A stretch of 24,071 bases of DNA from an uncultured Ruminococcus sp. (GCA_900540005.1 UQEM01000021.1:1-24071); one strand, 5' to 3'. Shown: positions 15,071 to 22,987, counted from the stretch's first letter. Made by a program: numbers and translations. Notes: a model not told the origin generated them from the letters alone.

Positions 15071-16239
15071 ATATTCTCCTGTGAATTGGCGAGTATTTCC
15101 TCGGGGATACACTCCGCCATTTTTTGATAGCCCGAAGCACTGGGATGGAGGTGGTCGCCGCTGTCATACCCGTCTCTGAAAGCAGTTTTATCGTCATCGC
15201 TGCGGACAGCCTTATCGAAGTCGATACAGCCGTCTGAAAGCGGAGACGTCCTTATCCAGTCATTGTATTGATTTTTCATTTCCTCGCGAAAATCAGCATA
15301 AGTTCTCCAGCCCTTTATCGGCAGGAGAGTGCCAAGGAATACCCTGAAATTTTTCTTCCGTGCGTTACTGATGTACCATTCAAGCATATCCGTCATTTCT
15401 TTTACGGTAGGCAGGTCGCTCATTGGTCGGAATTTGTTTACTTCCGTGCCGACAGGGTGGATTATGTCGTTGATCCCCTGCTGTATTATTATCATGTCCG
15501 CACCCGTAACGTCCCATTCTCTCGGAACGCGGTTTTTGCCTTTCAGACCGTAGGATTCGTAAGTGATGTTATCATACTGCCTGAGCATTCTTGTACCGCT
15601 TGCGGCTTTTCTTATTACGGACAGGTTAGTCACGCCGATCTCGTCAAGACGGTCGGTCAAGTCGTCCGGCCAGTTCTGAGCGGTGATAGAATCGCCGTAG
15701 CATATTAGAGCGTGATTTTTCTCCTCGGTCAGAATATCAATGTCACTTAAAAAGTAGTAAACAGAAGTTTTACGCGACTTGTTCATGTCAAATTCCTCAT
15801 CGCAAACGCAGTCGCCGACAGAGTAAAATCCTCCCGAGTGACTTCCAATGGCAACAACTGACGAGCGCATGAGTGTGAAATCTCCGAGGTAAAAACTTAT
15901 GCTTATGATGTCGCCGCGCTTTACTTCAAGACTAATTTCATCGCTGACTGTTTTCGTACCCTTTTCAATAGTTACACTCTCACTGCCTCCGAATGTTATC
16001 ATGACAGCAGTTTCTTTTTTTATTTTTCCGTTTTTATCTGAGATCGCCGCGTATGCTTTTGTTATTGTAATTGCTTCAGTGCCGCAAAAATTGTCAAACG
16101 TAAATCTGAGCTTATTTCCGTTAAACGGAGCGTATATCGGATAACGCAAAGTAATATCTTTGCTGTAAGTTTCGACTCTGTGGTCTGAAATTGACATGGC
16201 GTTTCCGTACATTGCCACCCATTTGCTGAATTTTTCCAT
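15067..16239 (-). CDS. SGNH/GDSL-family hydrolase with N-terminal beta-sandwich
   Basis: 390 aa with no signal peptide or membrane segment, so cytoplasmic. A beta-rich N-terminal domain (about 1-170) precedes an SGNH esterase domain (about 175-385). All four blocks are present: GDSI with nucleophile Ser184, Gly215 in SGTRM, GIND with Asn257, and DHLHPS with Asp362 and His365. Such enzymes cleave ester bonds, often acetyl groups on sugars or lipids; the substrate here cannot be told. An intracellular carbohydrate esterase would suit this organism, but that is inference. It is the first gene of a two-gene unit with hflX, behind a strong promoter at 16271-16299, with GAGGAAG before the ATG. Confidence 0.85.
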   Translation of the reverse strand: MEKFSKWVAMYGNAMSISDHRVETYSKDITLRYPIYAPFNGNKLRFTFDNFCGTEAITITKAYAAISDKNGKIKKETAVMITFGGSESVTIEKGTKTVSDEISLEVKRGDIISISFYLGDFTLMRSSVVAIGSHSGGFYSVGDCVCDEEFDMNKSRKTSVYYFLSDIDILTEEKNHALICYGDSITAQNWPDDLTDRLDEIGVTNLSVIRKAASGTRMLRQYDNITYESYGLKGKNRVPREWDVTGADMIIIQQGINDIIHPVGTEVNKFRPMSDLPTVKEMTDMLEWYISNARKKNFRVFLGTLLPIKGWRTYADFREEMKNQYNDWIRTSPLSDGCIDFDKAVRSDDDKTAFRDGYDSGDHLHPSASGYQKMAECIPEEILANSQENI

Positions 16240-16270
16240 TTTTCTCTTCCTCTCGTATGGTTATTTTCAT

Positions 16271-16299
16271 ATTATACCACAAAATACGGCGTTTGGCAA
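16271..16299 (-). promoter_or_regulatory. Promoter of the SGNH hydrolase-hflX unit
   Basis: On the minus strand TTGCCA (16299-16294) and TATAAT (16276-16271) have a 17-bp spacer, and TGG precedes the -10 as an extended element. The ATG at 16239 is 31 nt beyond the -10. Confidence 0.75.
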
Positions 16300-16315
16300 T
16301 TCAAAATAAATTTTT

Positions 16316-16639
16316 GTGATTGGGAGTGTTCAGGTCGAGGAATATAAAAATGTAGTGTGGAAACATGATGCGAAAGATAATGAAGTTATGGTTCTCCACA
16401 CTCTTGTGGTTGATCCGCTTGAAAGAAGCAGAGGCTATGGCAAGGTTTTTGTGGCATTTTATGAAAATTATGCAAGACAGCAAGGCTGTGCCGAGCTGCG
16501 CATGGATACAAATATGATAAATAAAAGCGCGCGTAAGATGTATAAAAAGCTGGGATATGAGGAAGTGGGTATCACAGATTGTGTATTCAACGGTATTCCA
16601 GATGTTAAGCTTGTGTGTTTGGAAAAGTATTTAGGGTAG
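16316..16639 (+). pseudogene. GNAT acetyltransferase, N-terminally truncated
   Basis: The frame is open from about 16310 (a TAA lies at 16307-16309) to the stop at 16637-16639. It encodes the C-terminal two thirds of a GNAT acetyltransferase: the VLHTLVVDP strand, the acetyl-CoA-binding RSRGYG loop, and the NKSARKMYKKLGYEEVG motif. GNAT enzymes are usually about 150-170 residues; only about 107 remain and the N-terminal strands and helices are missing. The only early start is a GTG at 16316 with no ribosome binding site. The promoter of the divergent SGNH gene lies immediately upstream, so I read this as a remnant left by a deletion rather than a working enzyme. Confidence 0.7.
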
Positions 16640-16698
16640 GAGATTCGCGGTTTTCGGCTTTCTAAATATGTGCTAATTGTAAAATGTGCGCTTTTTAG

Positions 16699-16727
16699 TT
16701 GACGGGCACGAGAAAGTATGGTATAAT
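16699..16727 (+). promoter_or_regulatory. Promoter of the dockerin-bearing protease gene
   Basis: TTGACG (16699-16704) and TATAAT (16722-16727) have a 17-bp spacer, with TGG before the -10. The leader of about 70 nt contains a 6-bp hairpin (GCTCCG at 16765-16770, CGGAGC at 16780-16785) just before TAAGGAG. Confidence 0.8.
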
Positions 16728-16802
16728 ATGACCATAGATGCGCGCTTTGATGCAGCACAAAAAAGCTCCGTAAAACTATCGGAGCGGTAAGGAGTGGCTT
16801 AT

Positions 16803-19184
16803 ATGCTGAAATTTAAACTGACTGCATTAATTACAGGTATTGCCTGTACTCTTGCAAGTATTCATATCCCAATCGTATCGGCTGAAACCAAGCCAACGGA
16901 AACGGTTCACAATATAGTTGTTTTTGCTCAGTTTAAGGACACTGACAGCTATAATTTCATGGAGGACAGGGTTCAGGAAATACAGGATATGTGCGAGGAC
17001 AGGAGCACTGTGATCTCGCTTGCGGGATATATCGATAAGATATCATATGGTCAGATGAATGTGGAGTCTCACTATCCGCAGTTGAAAGACGGAACTATCA
17101 TACCGTATGTAATGCAGATGCCCGAATCAAGCTATCAGAACTCTCAGCAGGCTGCTGCGGAAGTTCTCACAAATATCGAGATACCCTCTGATATTCCTCT
17201 TGACGGCAACAATGACGGTTATCTTGACAATACCGTCATCGTATTTGATGCGAGTAAAGAGGGCAGTAACGGAGTTTTCTGGCCCTGCGCATTCAAACAG
17301 AGCGAGATACCGATAAACGGAATACACGCAGGAGCTGTAAATGTTCAGAATACCAACTCTCTTTTTGAGAACAAAATATTCGGAAATGTCGGAGCACTCT
17401 GCCATGAGTTTATGCATTCCATAGGCTATCCCGATCTGTACCGCGAGGCAGGTTCTGAGGGAAACCCTGTGGGACAATGGGATATAATGGCAAATGACTC
17501 GATTTACCTGCAATATCCTCTTGCTTACATGAGAGCTGCGATTTCGGGCTGGCTGACTGTTTCAAATATAACCAAGAGCGGCGACTATGCGCTTGCTCCT
17601 GCATCGTCTGACAGCGGAAACAGAGTTTACATATTAAAGACGGATCTCTCCGATACCGAATTTTTTGCAGTTGAATACAGACAGCAGAGCGCGAAGTATT
17701 CGGACGAGCTTGATGAAAAAATATACGGCAGCGGTCTGGTAGTTTACCGAATAAATCCCGAATACATAGGAAACCGTTCAACGGAAAAAGATCAGGTTTA
17801 TGTTTTTCGTCCTGACGAAACAGGTGTGAGAGACGGCGCCGGTGATATTTTTTCGTCAAATTACGGTGGAGAGGGCAAAAAGACGGAAGTAGGCTCACTT
17901 GATCTTTCAGACGGCATTACTGACGGCGCACTGGTTTATTCCGACGGCACAAACAGCGGAATAAAACTGAGTGATATAACGATAAACGGTGACGAGCTTA
18001 CATTCCACGCTGAATTCGCCTCTCTCGATGATTTTACCTTATGGCATAATGCAGCCGATACTTCGTCCGTAAGCAGCGTGCTGTCGGCGGATATTGCATT
18101 GGGCGAAAACGGAGATCCGTACATTTTAAGCGGTTCATTTTCAAATGATCTGAAGCTCCACAAAGTCGAGAATGGAACTCTGAACCTCGTGAGCAATATA
18201 TCTTCTACCTTGGGCGGAGAGTTCTACAATGCCCGTCTTGTGACTTCGGGTGGAGTTCCGTATGTTCTTTATAACGATGCTGATTTCAGGTATAACCTCA
18301 TAAAATACGATACTTCGACCAAAAGCTGGTCAAAAATCGCTTCAGGCAGCAGTCTGGCGCAGTATACCGATATGACCGAATATGGCGGTAAGCTATATTT
18401 GGCATATACTGTTGGCAATTATCCTTATGAAGTCCGTGTGGCGATATTGGATACCAAAACAAATGAAATCACGGAGCTTGGCAGTATATGCTCAAACGGC
18501 TGCAACATTTCAATATCAGCGGACAAAAACGGAATATACGCCGCTTATCGCGATCTTGATGACGGCAGTAAGCCAAAGCTTGCCGTATGGAACGGTACAG
18601 CTTGGGATAATGTGACGATCTCTGAAAGTTCATGCTCGACTGTAAGGACGGTAGCCGACGGCAACGGTGTTATCATTGCCGCAACCGGCGACGCAGAGGG
18701 ACTGTACAGTTACTCAGACGGAAAACTGACTTTCTCGGCTTTCCCGAAAACCAATGGAAACTGTTTTGATGCCGTACCATTTACAGCAGGGGATAAACTT
18801 CTTACAGGCGTGAACACTCAGAACCCGTTTGAGTTGGCTGTTTATACCTATGACAGCGGAAATTGGGCAAAACTCGGCAACAGTATTTCGCTTGAACTGG
18901 CAAATTCAACGGATTTCGCTTATTCAAACGGTACAGTCTATGCGGTGTATATTTCTACTTCCGGCGCACTTGCGGTCAAGTCGTACAGATTGGGCAGCGA
19001 AGAAAAGCTGCTTGGCGACGTAAACAATGACGGTATCGTTTCGATTGCAGACGCTGTTATGATGCAGAAATATCTTCTCAGGCAGGGGGAGCTTACTGCT
19101 TATAAAAACGGCGATATTTCACAGGACAGTACAATTAATGCGCTGGATATGTCCATGCTCAGACGTTTGCTTATAAATTTATGA
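16803..19184 (+). CDS. Secreted M6-type metalloprotease with C-terminal dockerin
   Basis: 793 aa. A signal peptide (about 1-27, cleavage after VSA) sends it out of the cell. The protease domain (about 35-405) has the zinc motif HEFMHSIGYPD with His201, Glu202, His205 and Asp211, as in immune inhibitor A-like M6 peptidases, and QWDIM downstream. Residues of about 410-730 form a repetitive beta-rich region with repeats such as GVPYVLYND, GKLYLAYT and NGTVYAVYIS, probably a propeller. The last 58 residues are a type I dockerin with two calcium loops: DVNNDGIVSIAD (739-750) and a looser DISQDSTINALD (771-782). It should therefore join a cellulosome or a scaffoldin at the cell surface. I chose the ATG at 16803, 8 nt after TAAGGAG; a GTG at 16794 overlaps that site. 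The substrate is unknown. Confidence 0.9.
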   Translation: MLKFKLTALITGIACTLASIHIPIVSAETKPTETVHNIVVFAQFKDTDSYNFMEDRVQEIQDMCEDRSTVISLAGYIDKISYGQMNVESHYPQLKDGTIIPYVMQMPESSYQNSQQAAAEVLTNIEIPSDIPLDGNNDGYLDNTVIVFDASKEGSNGVFWPCAFKQSEIPINGIHAGAVNVQNTNSLFENKIFGNVGALCHEFMHSIGYPDLYREAGSEGNPVGQWDIMANDSIYLQYPLAYMRAAISGWLTVSNITKSGDYALAPASSDSGNRVYILKTDLSDTEFFAVEYRQQSAKYSDELDEKIYGSGLVVYRINPEYIGNRSTEKDQVYVFRPDETGVRDGAGDIFSSNYGGEGKKTEVGSLDLSDGITDGALVYSDGTNSGIKLSDITINGDELTFHAEFASLDDFTLWHNAADTSSVSSVLSADIALGENGDPYILSGSFSNDLKLHKVENGTLNLVSNISSTLGGEFYNARLVTSGGVPYVLYNDADFRYNLIKYDTSTKSWSKIASGSSLAQYTDMTEYGGKLYLAYTVGNYPYEVRVAILDTKTNEITELGSICSNGCNISISADKNGIYAAYRDLDDGSKPKLAVWNGTAWDNVTISESSCSTVRTVADGNGVIIAATGDAEGLYSYSDGKLTFSAFPKTNGNCFDAVPFTAGDKLLTGVNTQNPFELAVYTYDSGNWAKLGNSISLELANSTDFAYSNGTVYAVYISTSGALAVKSYRLGSEEKLLGDVNNDGIVSIADAVMMQKYLLRQGELTAYKNGDISQDSTINALDMSMLRRLLINL

Positions 19185-19216
19185 GTTTTGAAAGGAAAAT
19201 TTTTCTGACAGAGATA

Positions 19217-19245
19217 TTGACTTTTCCGAGAAGGTGTGATATAAT
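19217..19245 (+). promoter_or_regulatory. Promoter of the riboswitch-antiporter unit
   Basis: TTGACT (19217-19222) and TATAAT (19240-19245) have a 17-bp spacer, with TGA forming an extended -10. The expected start, about 19252, lies just before the riboswitch aptamer. Confidence 0.8.
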
Positions 19246-19261
19246 ACTCCAAGCAAATAAA

Positions 19262-19365
19262 TATCGGGAATGATGTTCTCCCGTGAAATGCCTTTAATTG
19301 CTTTCAGAACCGCCTTATAAAGCTGATGACTTCTGTGTTTTTACGCAGTAGTTATCAGCTTTTTT
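19262..19365 (+). promoter_or_regulatory. Fluoride riboswitch (crcB motif), transcription-attenuation type
   Basis: The leader contains the conserved parts of the crcB aptamer. A first hairpin has CGGGA/TCCCG arms (19265-19269, 19279-19283) around the loop ATGATGTTC. Then come AACCGCC (19308-19314) and CTGATGACTTCT (19323-19334). An extra stem (TGAAA/TTTCA) lies between the first hairpin and AACCGCC. The loop-to-tail pseudoknot pairs GATGT with ACTTC with one U-U mismatch. CTGATGAC is also the 5' arm of the terminator at 19320-19365, so fluoride binding would block termination and switch the gene on. The family assignment rests on motif recall; no covariance model was run. Confidence 0.75.
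19320..19365 (+). terminator. Riboswitch-controlled terminator in the antiporter leader
   Basis: AAGCTGATGAC (19320-19330) pairs with GTTATCAGCTT (19351-19361), with one G-U pair. An inner stem CTGTG/CGCAG and a T-run at 19360-19365 complete it. It lies about 37 nt before the start codon and shares its 5' arm with the aptamer. Confidence 0.8.
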
Positions 19366-19401
19366 AATTTTATGCGGAGATGTCATAAGGAGGAAATTAT
19401 T

Positions 19402-20601
19402 ATGTTATTGTCGCTTGCAATTATTTTTCTTGCCGGACTTTTTGCAGCTGCCGTCTTTGAAAGGATAGGCTTGCCGCGAATTATCGGTATGCTTGGGGTA
19501 GGAATAGTCGTCAGCCCCTATGTGCTCGGACTGCTTGATGATTCCATACTAGGAATATCTTCCGAACTGCGGCAGATTGCGCTTATCATTATACTTATAA
19601 AGGCGGGACTGTCCCTTGATCTGTCAGACCTGAAAAAAGTCGGCAGACCTGCTGTAATGATGTCATTTGTGCCTGCCTGCTGCGAAATAGTCGGCTATGT
19701 GGTATTTGCTCCTCTCCTGCTCGGAGTGAACCGCATTGAGGCGGCGGTTATGGGGGCAGTGCTCAGCGCAGTATCTCCTGCTGTTGTTGTCCCGAGAATG
19801 GTCAGGCTGATTGAGGAGAAGTACGGTACGGATAAGAGCATACCACAGATGATACTCGCCGGAGCTTCATGCGATGATATCTTCGTTATCATACTGTTTT
19901 CGACTTTTGTTACAATGGCTCAGGGCGGAACAGTCCATGCTGCGGACTTCCTTAATATTCCGATCTCAATTGTTCTTGGCGTTATCATGGGAGCATTGGT
20001 CGGAATGGCTGTGTATTTTCTGTTTGAAAGCTCATACAAACACAACCGAAAAATTCGCAGTAGTACAAAGGTCATCATCATGCTTGGCACAGCTTTTCTT
20101 CTTATGAGCATTGAAACGCTTGCCAAGCCATATGTTGCCATATCGGGACTTCTTGCCGTGGTCGCAATGGCTTGCGTGATAAAGCTGAAGTCTGAAAAGC
20201 GGGTAACTGCGCGGCTTTCGGAGAAATTCGGCAAGCTGTGGATCGCGGCAGAGGTTGTACTTTTTGTTCTTGTCGGAGCTGCTGTTGATGTAAGATACAC
20301 CCTCACAGCAGGCATATCTGCGGTACTAATGATATTCGCTGCGCTTGCTTTCAGAGCGGTGGGAGTGTTTATCTGTATGCTCGGCACAAAGCTCAACGCG
20401 AAAGAAAGATTGTTCTGTGTCATAGCCTATATTCCAAAAGCAACGGTGCAGGCGGCTATTGGCTCGGTGCCGCTGTCACTTGGTCTGCCATGCGGAAAAA
20501 TCGTGCTGTCGGTGGCAGTTCTTGCAATACTGATAACTGCTCCGCTCGGGTCTATCGGTATCGACAGAAGCTATAAACATCTGCTTAGTGCGGAAAAATA
20601 A
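19402..20601 (+). CDS. Cation:proton antiporter (CPA family), fluoride-riboswitch controlled
   Basis: 399 aa integral membrane protein with about 11-12 hydrophobic segments from the first residues (LLSLAIIFLAGLFAAAVFE). Features of Na+/H+ exchangers are visible: the discontinuous-helix segment LSAVSPAVVVP (121-131) and a paired-acid motif GASCDD with Asp158 and Asp159 in the ion-binding helix position. There is no C-terminal regulatory domain. I chose the ATG at 19402, 8 nt after AAGGAGG; an upstream ATG at 19372 would place that site inside the gene. The leader carries a fluoride riboswitch. Antiporters are a known, less common class of genes under this riboswitch, beside CrcB/Fluc and CLC-F. 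It therefore probably takes part in fluoride or linked ion and pH stress; whether it moves fluoride itself is not known. Confidence 0.88.
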   Translation: MLLSLAIIFLAGLFAAAVFERIGLPRIIGMLGVGIVVSPYVLGLLDDSILGISSELRQIALIIILIKAGLSLDLSDLKKVGRPAVMMSFVPACCEIVGYVVFAPLLLGVNRIEAAVMGAVLSAVSPAVVVPRMVRLIEEKYGTDKSIPQMILAGASCDDIFVIILFSTFVTMAQGGTVHAADFLNIPISIVLGVIMGALVGMAVYFLFESSYKHNRKIRSSTKVIIMLGTAFLLMSIETLAKPYVAISGLLAVVAMACVIKLKSEKRVTARLSEKFGKLWIAAEVVLFVLVGAAVDVRYTLTAGISAVLMIFAALAFRAVGVFICMLGTKLNAKERLFCVIAYIPKATVQAAIGSVPLSLGLPCGKIVLSVAVLAILITAPLGSIGIDRSYKHLLSAEK

Positions 20602-20673
20602 ACGGCTTGCGTTCAGTTTGCATACTATGCGAGCAGGTTTGAAAATGAGAACAAGTTCTAAATATCCTTTTTC

Positions 20674-20702
20674 TTGACATTTTACCGCTGCGGTACTATA
20701 AT
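20674..20702 (+). promoter_or_regulatory. Promoter of the MATE exporter gene
   Basis: A consensus TTGACA (20674-20679) and a consensus TATAAT (20697-20702) with a 17-bp spacer, 32 bp before the ATG. Such a strong core promoter with a palindrome in its spacer suggests control by a repressor. No clear terminator of the antiporter gene is seen in 20602-20670. Confidence 0.85.
20683..20695. promoter_or_regulatory. Palindromic operator candidate in the MATE promoter spacer
   Basis: TACCGCTGCGGTA is a perfect palindrome: two 6-bp arms around one central base, lying wholly between the -35 and -10. Binding of a dimeric repressor here would block RNA polymerase. The regulator is not identified; the spacer is 17 bp, not the 19-20 bp typical of MerR targets. 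Confidence 0.55.
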
Positions 20703-20734
20703 GTATAGGTGATGAAAGAATCGAGGAAACAGAA

Positions 20735-22078
20735 ATGAAGCAGAATTTTAATGAATCGCAGTTTTTCGGCGAGGAAAAAATCTCGCGTATACTGCTAAAA
20801 ATAGCACCGCCTGTAATGCTTGCGCAACTGATACAGGCGCTCTATAATATTGTGGACAGTCTCTTTGTGGGAAGATTTTCGGGCGCAGGACTTACCGCTC
20901 TTTCGATAATATATCCATTGCAGCTTTTGATGATAGCGCTCGCGGTCGGAACAGGCGTCGGAATAAACACCGCAATGGCTGCGAGACTCGGAATCGGGAA
21001 AAAAGACGAGGCAGAAGAATTTGCAGGTGTCGGAACTCCTCTTGCAGCCGTGATGTGGCTGCTATTTGCGGTCATAACGTGGCTTATAATGCCTGCATAT
21101 GCGAAAATGTCCACCGATTCACCGGAGATAATCGCGGACGTGATAACCTACGGTCGTATAGTTTGCGTGTTCAGCATGGGAGTTTTCTTTGAGAGTATCT
21201 GGACGAAGATCCTACAGGCAAACGGCGACATGAAAACACCCATGATCGCGCAGATAGTCGGTGCGGCGGTCAATATTATTTTCGATCCGCTGCTTATCTT
21301 CGGTCTGCTTGGATTTCCGCGCCTTGGAATTGCGGGTTCGGCTATAGCAACTGTTGCAGGACAGATAATGGCGGCGCTTGTTGTCATGAAAAGGGGAATG
21401 CGCCGACCTCCTGCAAGAAAACTCTACCGCAGCAGGATCTTCACGATTTTCAGGCTCGGAGTACCGAATATCCTTATGCAGTCAGCCTACACTTTCTACA
21501 TTTTCGGACTCAACATGATACTCTCTGGGTTTTCTGATCAGGCTGTAACAGCGTTGGGAATCTACTATAAATGGCAGACAATTTTCTTCATTCCGCTCGG
21601 AGCTATGCAGACTTGCATAGTGCCGATAGTAAGCTTTAACTATGCAGCACGGAGAGTTCCGCGCTGTCGCCAGACCATGAAAACCGCGATACTTTTCGGT
21701 ATGGCTCTTATGTTTATCGGAACTCTGTGCTTTGAGTTTATTCCTGCCCCTATGCTGAGGGTTTTCACGTCTGATGAACTTGTGGTCAGCATAGGAACAG
21801 TTGGGCTGAGGACTATCGGAGTAAGCTTTATTCCGCTTGTGACCTCGCTGATCTTTCCGGTTTTCTTTCAGGCGATCGGTTCGGCTCTCAAAAGTTCGGC
21901 TCTTACCGTTCTGCGAACCGTGGTGCTGTTCGTACCGCTCGGATTTATTTTCTCGCGCTTTGGTCTGAATTATTTCTGGCTTACTTTCCCTGTTACGGAA
22001 GTTGTTACCACTTTCGTAGGCTTTATTTTCTACAGACAGTTTTTGAACAGACCGTACATAACAAAAGGATCACCTTAA
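20735..22078 (+). CDS. MATE family multidrug/sodium antiporter
   Basis: 447 aa with 12 predicted membrane segments in two homologous halves, the normal size for MATE exporters (NorM/DinF/MepA type). These proteins export cationic drugs or metabolites in exchange for Na+ or H+. Family features include the start KISRILLKIAPPVMLAQLIQALYNIVDSLFVGRFSG, then GTGVGINTAMAARLG, and the matching second-half segment beginning FRLGVPNILMQSAYTFYIFGLN. The ATG at 20735 follows GAGGAA at 20723. Transcription is from the consensus promoter at 20674 with its palindrome. The last codons (GSP-stop) lie inside the terminator hairpin and overlap the end of the convergent XRE gene by four bases. The substrate is unknown. 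Confidence 0.93.
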   Translation: MKQNFNESQFFGEEKISRILLKIAPPVMLAQLIQALYNIVDSLFVGRFSGAGLTALSIIYPLQLLMIALAVGTGVGINTAMAARLGIGKKDEAEEFAGVGTPLAAVMWLLFAVITWLIMPAYAKMSTDSPEIIADVITYGRIVCVFSMGVFFESIWTKILQANGDMKTPMIAQIVGAAVNIIFDPLLIFGLLGFPRLGIAGSAIATVAGQIMAALVVMKRGMRRPPARKLYRSRIFTIFRLGVPNILMQSAYTFYIFGLNMILSGFSDQAVTALGIYYKWQTIFFIPLGAMQTCIVPIVSFNYAARRVPRCRQTMKTAILFGMALMFIGTLCFEFIPAPMLRVFTSDELVVSIGTVGLRTIGVSFIPLVTSLIFPVFFQAIGSALKSSALTVLRTVVLFVPLGFIFSRFGLNYFWLTFPVTEVVTTFVGFIFYRQFLNRPYITKGSP

Positions 22079-22092
22079 AGGTGATCCTTTTT
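22063..22092. terminator. Shared bidirectional terminator overlapping the ends of two convergent genes
   Basis: AAAAGGATCACC (22063-22074) pairs perfectly with GGTGATCCTTTT (22080-22091), extended by one T-A pair around a 3-nt loop. T-runs arise on both strands. The MATE stop (22076-22078) and the XRE stop (22077-22075) both lie in the hairpin tip, so each gene's last codons form a stem arm. Confidence 0.9.
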
Positions 22093-22962
22093 CTTGTAAG
22101 TGTCATTCTTGAAATACGGTAAATCACGATAACCTGTGCAGTAACTAAAGCCTCTTGGCAGATTTAGCAAAGTTCGCGTGAAGGTAATGAACGGAACAAG
22201 GTTGCAGGAGACGATATACTGATAAATTTTCTCCTTGTTTTCATTTCCATTGTTCAGATCAGCCTGCCAGATAAAACGGAATTTTAAAAGCTGTGAGATG
22301 ATTTTATCAGCGCATTCAGGAGAAATTGCCAATTCGTTCACAAGAGTTTTTTCGTTGAAGAACATTGTGGATTTTCTGCCCTGTAAAAAATACATTGTGC
22401 GCAGAGCGTTGGGCGAACCAAGAAAAGCAAACAGTTCCACCATTTTCTCGTCATAAGCCAGAACCTTGTCGTAACCCTCTCTCGGTTCCGGCATAAGCAG
22501 AAAATAGTGCAGATTTTCAGGTAGACGGCTTTGATAGAAGCCGCTTTCAAAGGTTCCTTGACTGAAAATATCAGTCGGGCATTCCCACAGTGTGTTTTCA
22601 ATTGGATGATATTCCCCTGAACCGCAGCAGCCCATTGAGAATGCGCGGCATACATCACGCATTATGTTGAAACTTTCTTTGTATGGAGTTTCTGACCCTT
22701 CGCTGTAATCTATAACGTCTCTGACGGCATTAAGCGCAGACTGATACAGTGACAGTTTTTCCTCTTTTCGTCCGAAAAGCTCATCAATTTTTACTCCCAG
22801 AGCATCGGCTATCTGGGGCAGAAGCGCAGCGTCGGGGAGAGTTGAGATTTCCCACTTTGAGACAGCCTGTGCGGAAACTCCTACCATATTTGCAAGCTGT
22901 TCCTGAGTGAGACCGCGAGACTTGCGGATCTGCTTCAGTTCTGTGTTAAAATTATCAGCCAT
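22075..22962 (-). CDS. XRE-family transcriptional regulator with C-terminal winged-helix-like domain
   Basis: 295 aa. An N-terminal Cro/CI helix-turn-helix (about 8-62: LKQIRKSRGLTQEQLANMVG, VSAQAVSKWE, LPQIADALGVKIDELF) is clear. The middle (about 75-185) has a Cys-rich patch, CRAFSMGCCGSGEYHP, that could bind a ligand or metal. A stretch at about 185-240 (LGSPNALRTMYFLQGR, NELAISPECADKIISQLLKFRFIWQ) resembles a winged helix of the ArsR type. AGGAGG lies 11 nt before the ATG, and the promoter is at 22988-23016. It converges on the MATE gene, and exporter-regulator pairs are common, so it may control that gene; the sequence does not show this directly, and the MATE palindrome is not repeated at its own promoter. 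Confidence 0.85.
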   Translation of the reverse strand: MADNFNTELKQIRKSRGLTQEQLANMVGVSAQAVSKWEISTLPDAALLPQIADALGVKIDELFGRKEEKLSLYQSALNAVRDVIDYSEGSETPYKESFNIMRDVCRAFSMGCCGSGEYHPIENTLWECPTDIFSQGTFESGFYQSRLPENLHYFLLMPEPREGYDKVLAYDEKMVELFAFLGSPNALRTMYFLQGRKSTMFFNEKTLVNELAISPECADKIISQLLKFRFIWQADLNNGNENKEKIYQYIVSCNLVPFITFTRTLLNLPRGFSYCTGYRDLPYFKNDTYKKKDHL

Positions 22963-22987
22963 GTTTTCAACCTCCTTTTCTACTTAC

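Noticed and set aside
16765..16785. Hairpin in the leader of the dockerin protease as a riboswitch or terminator
   Set aside because: The stem is only 6 bp with a 9-nt loop, has no U-run and no recognisable aptamer sequence.
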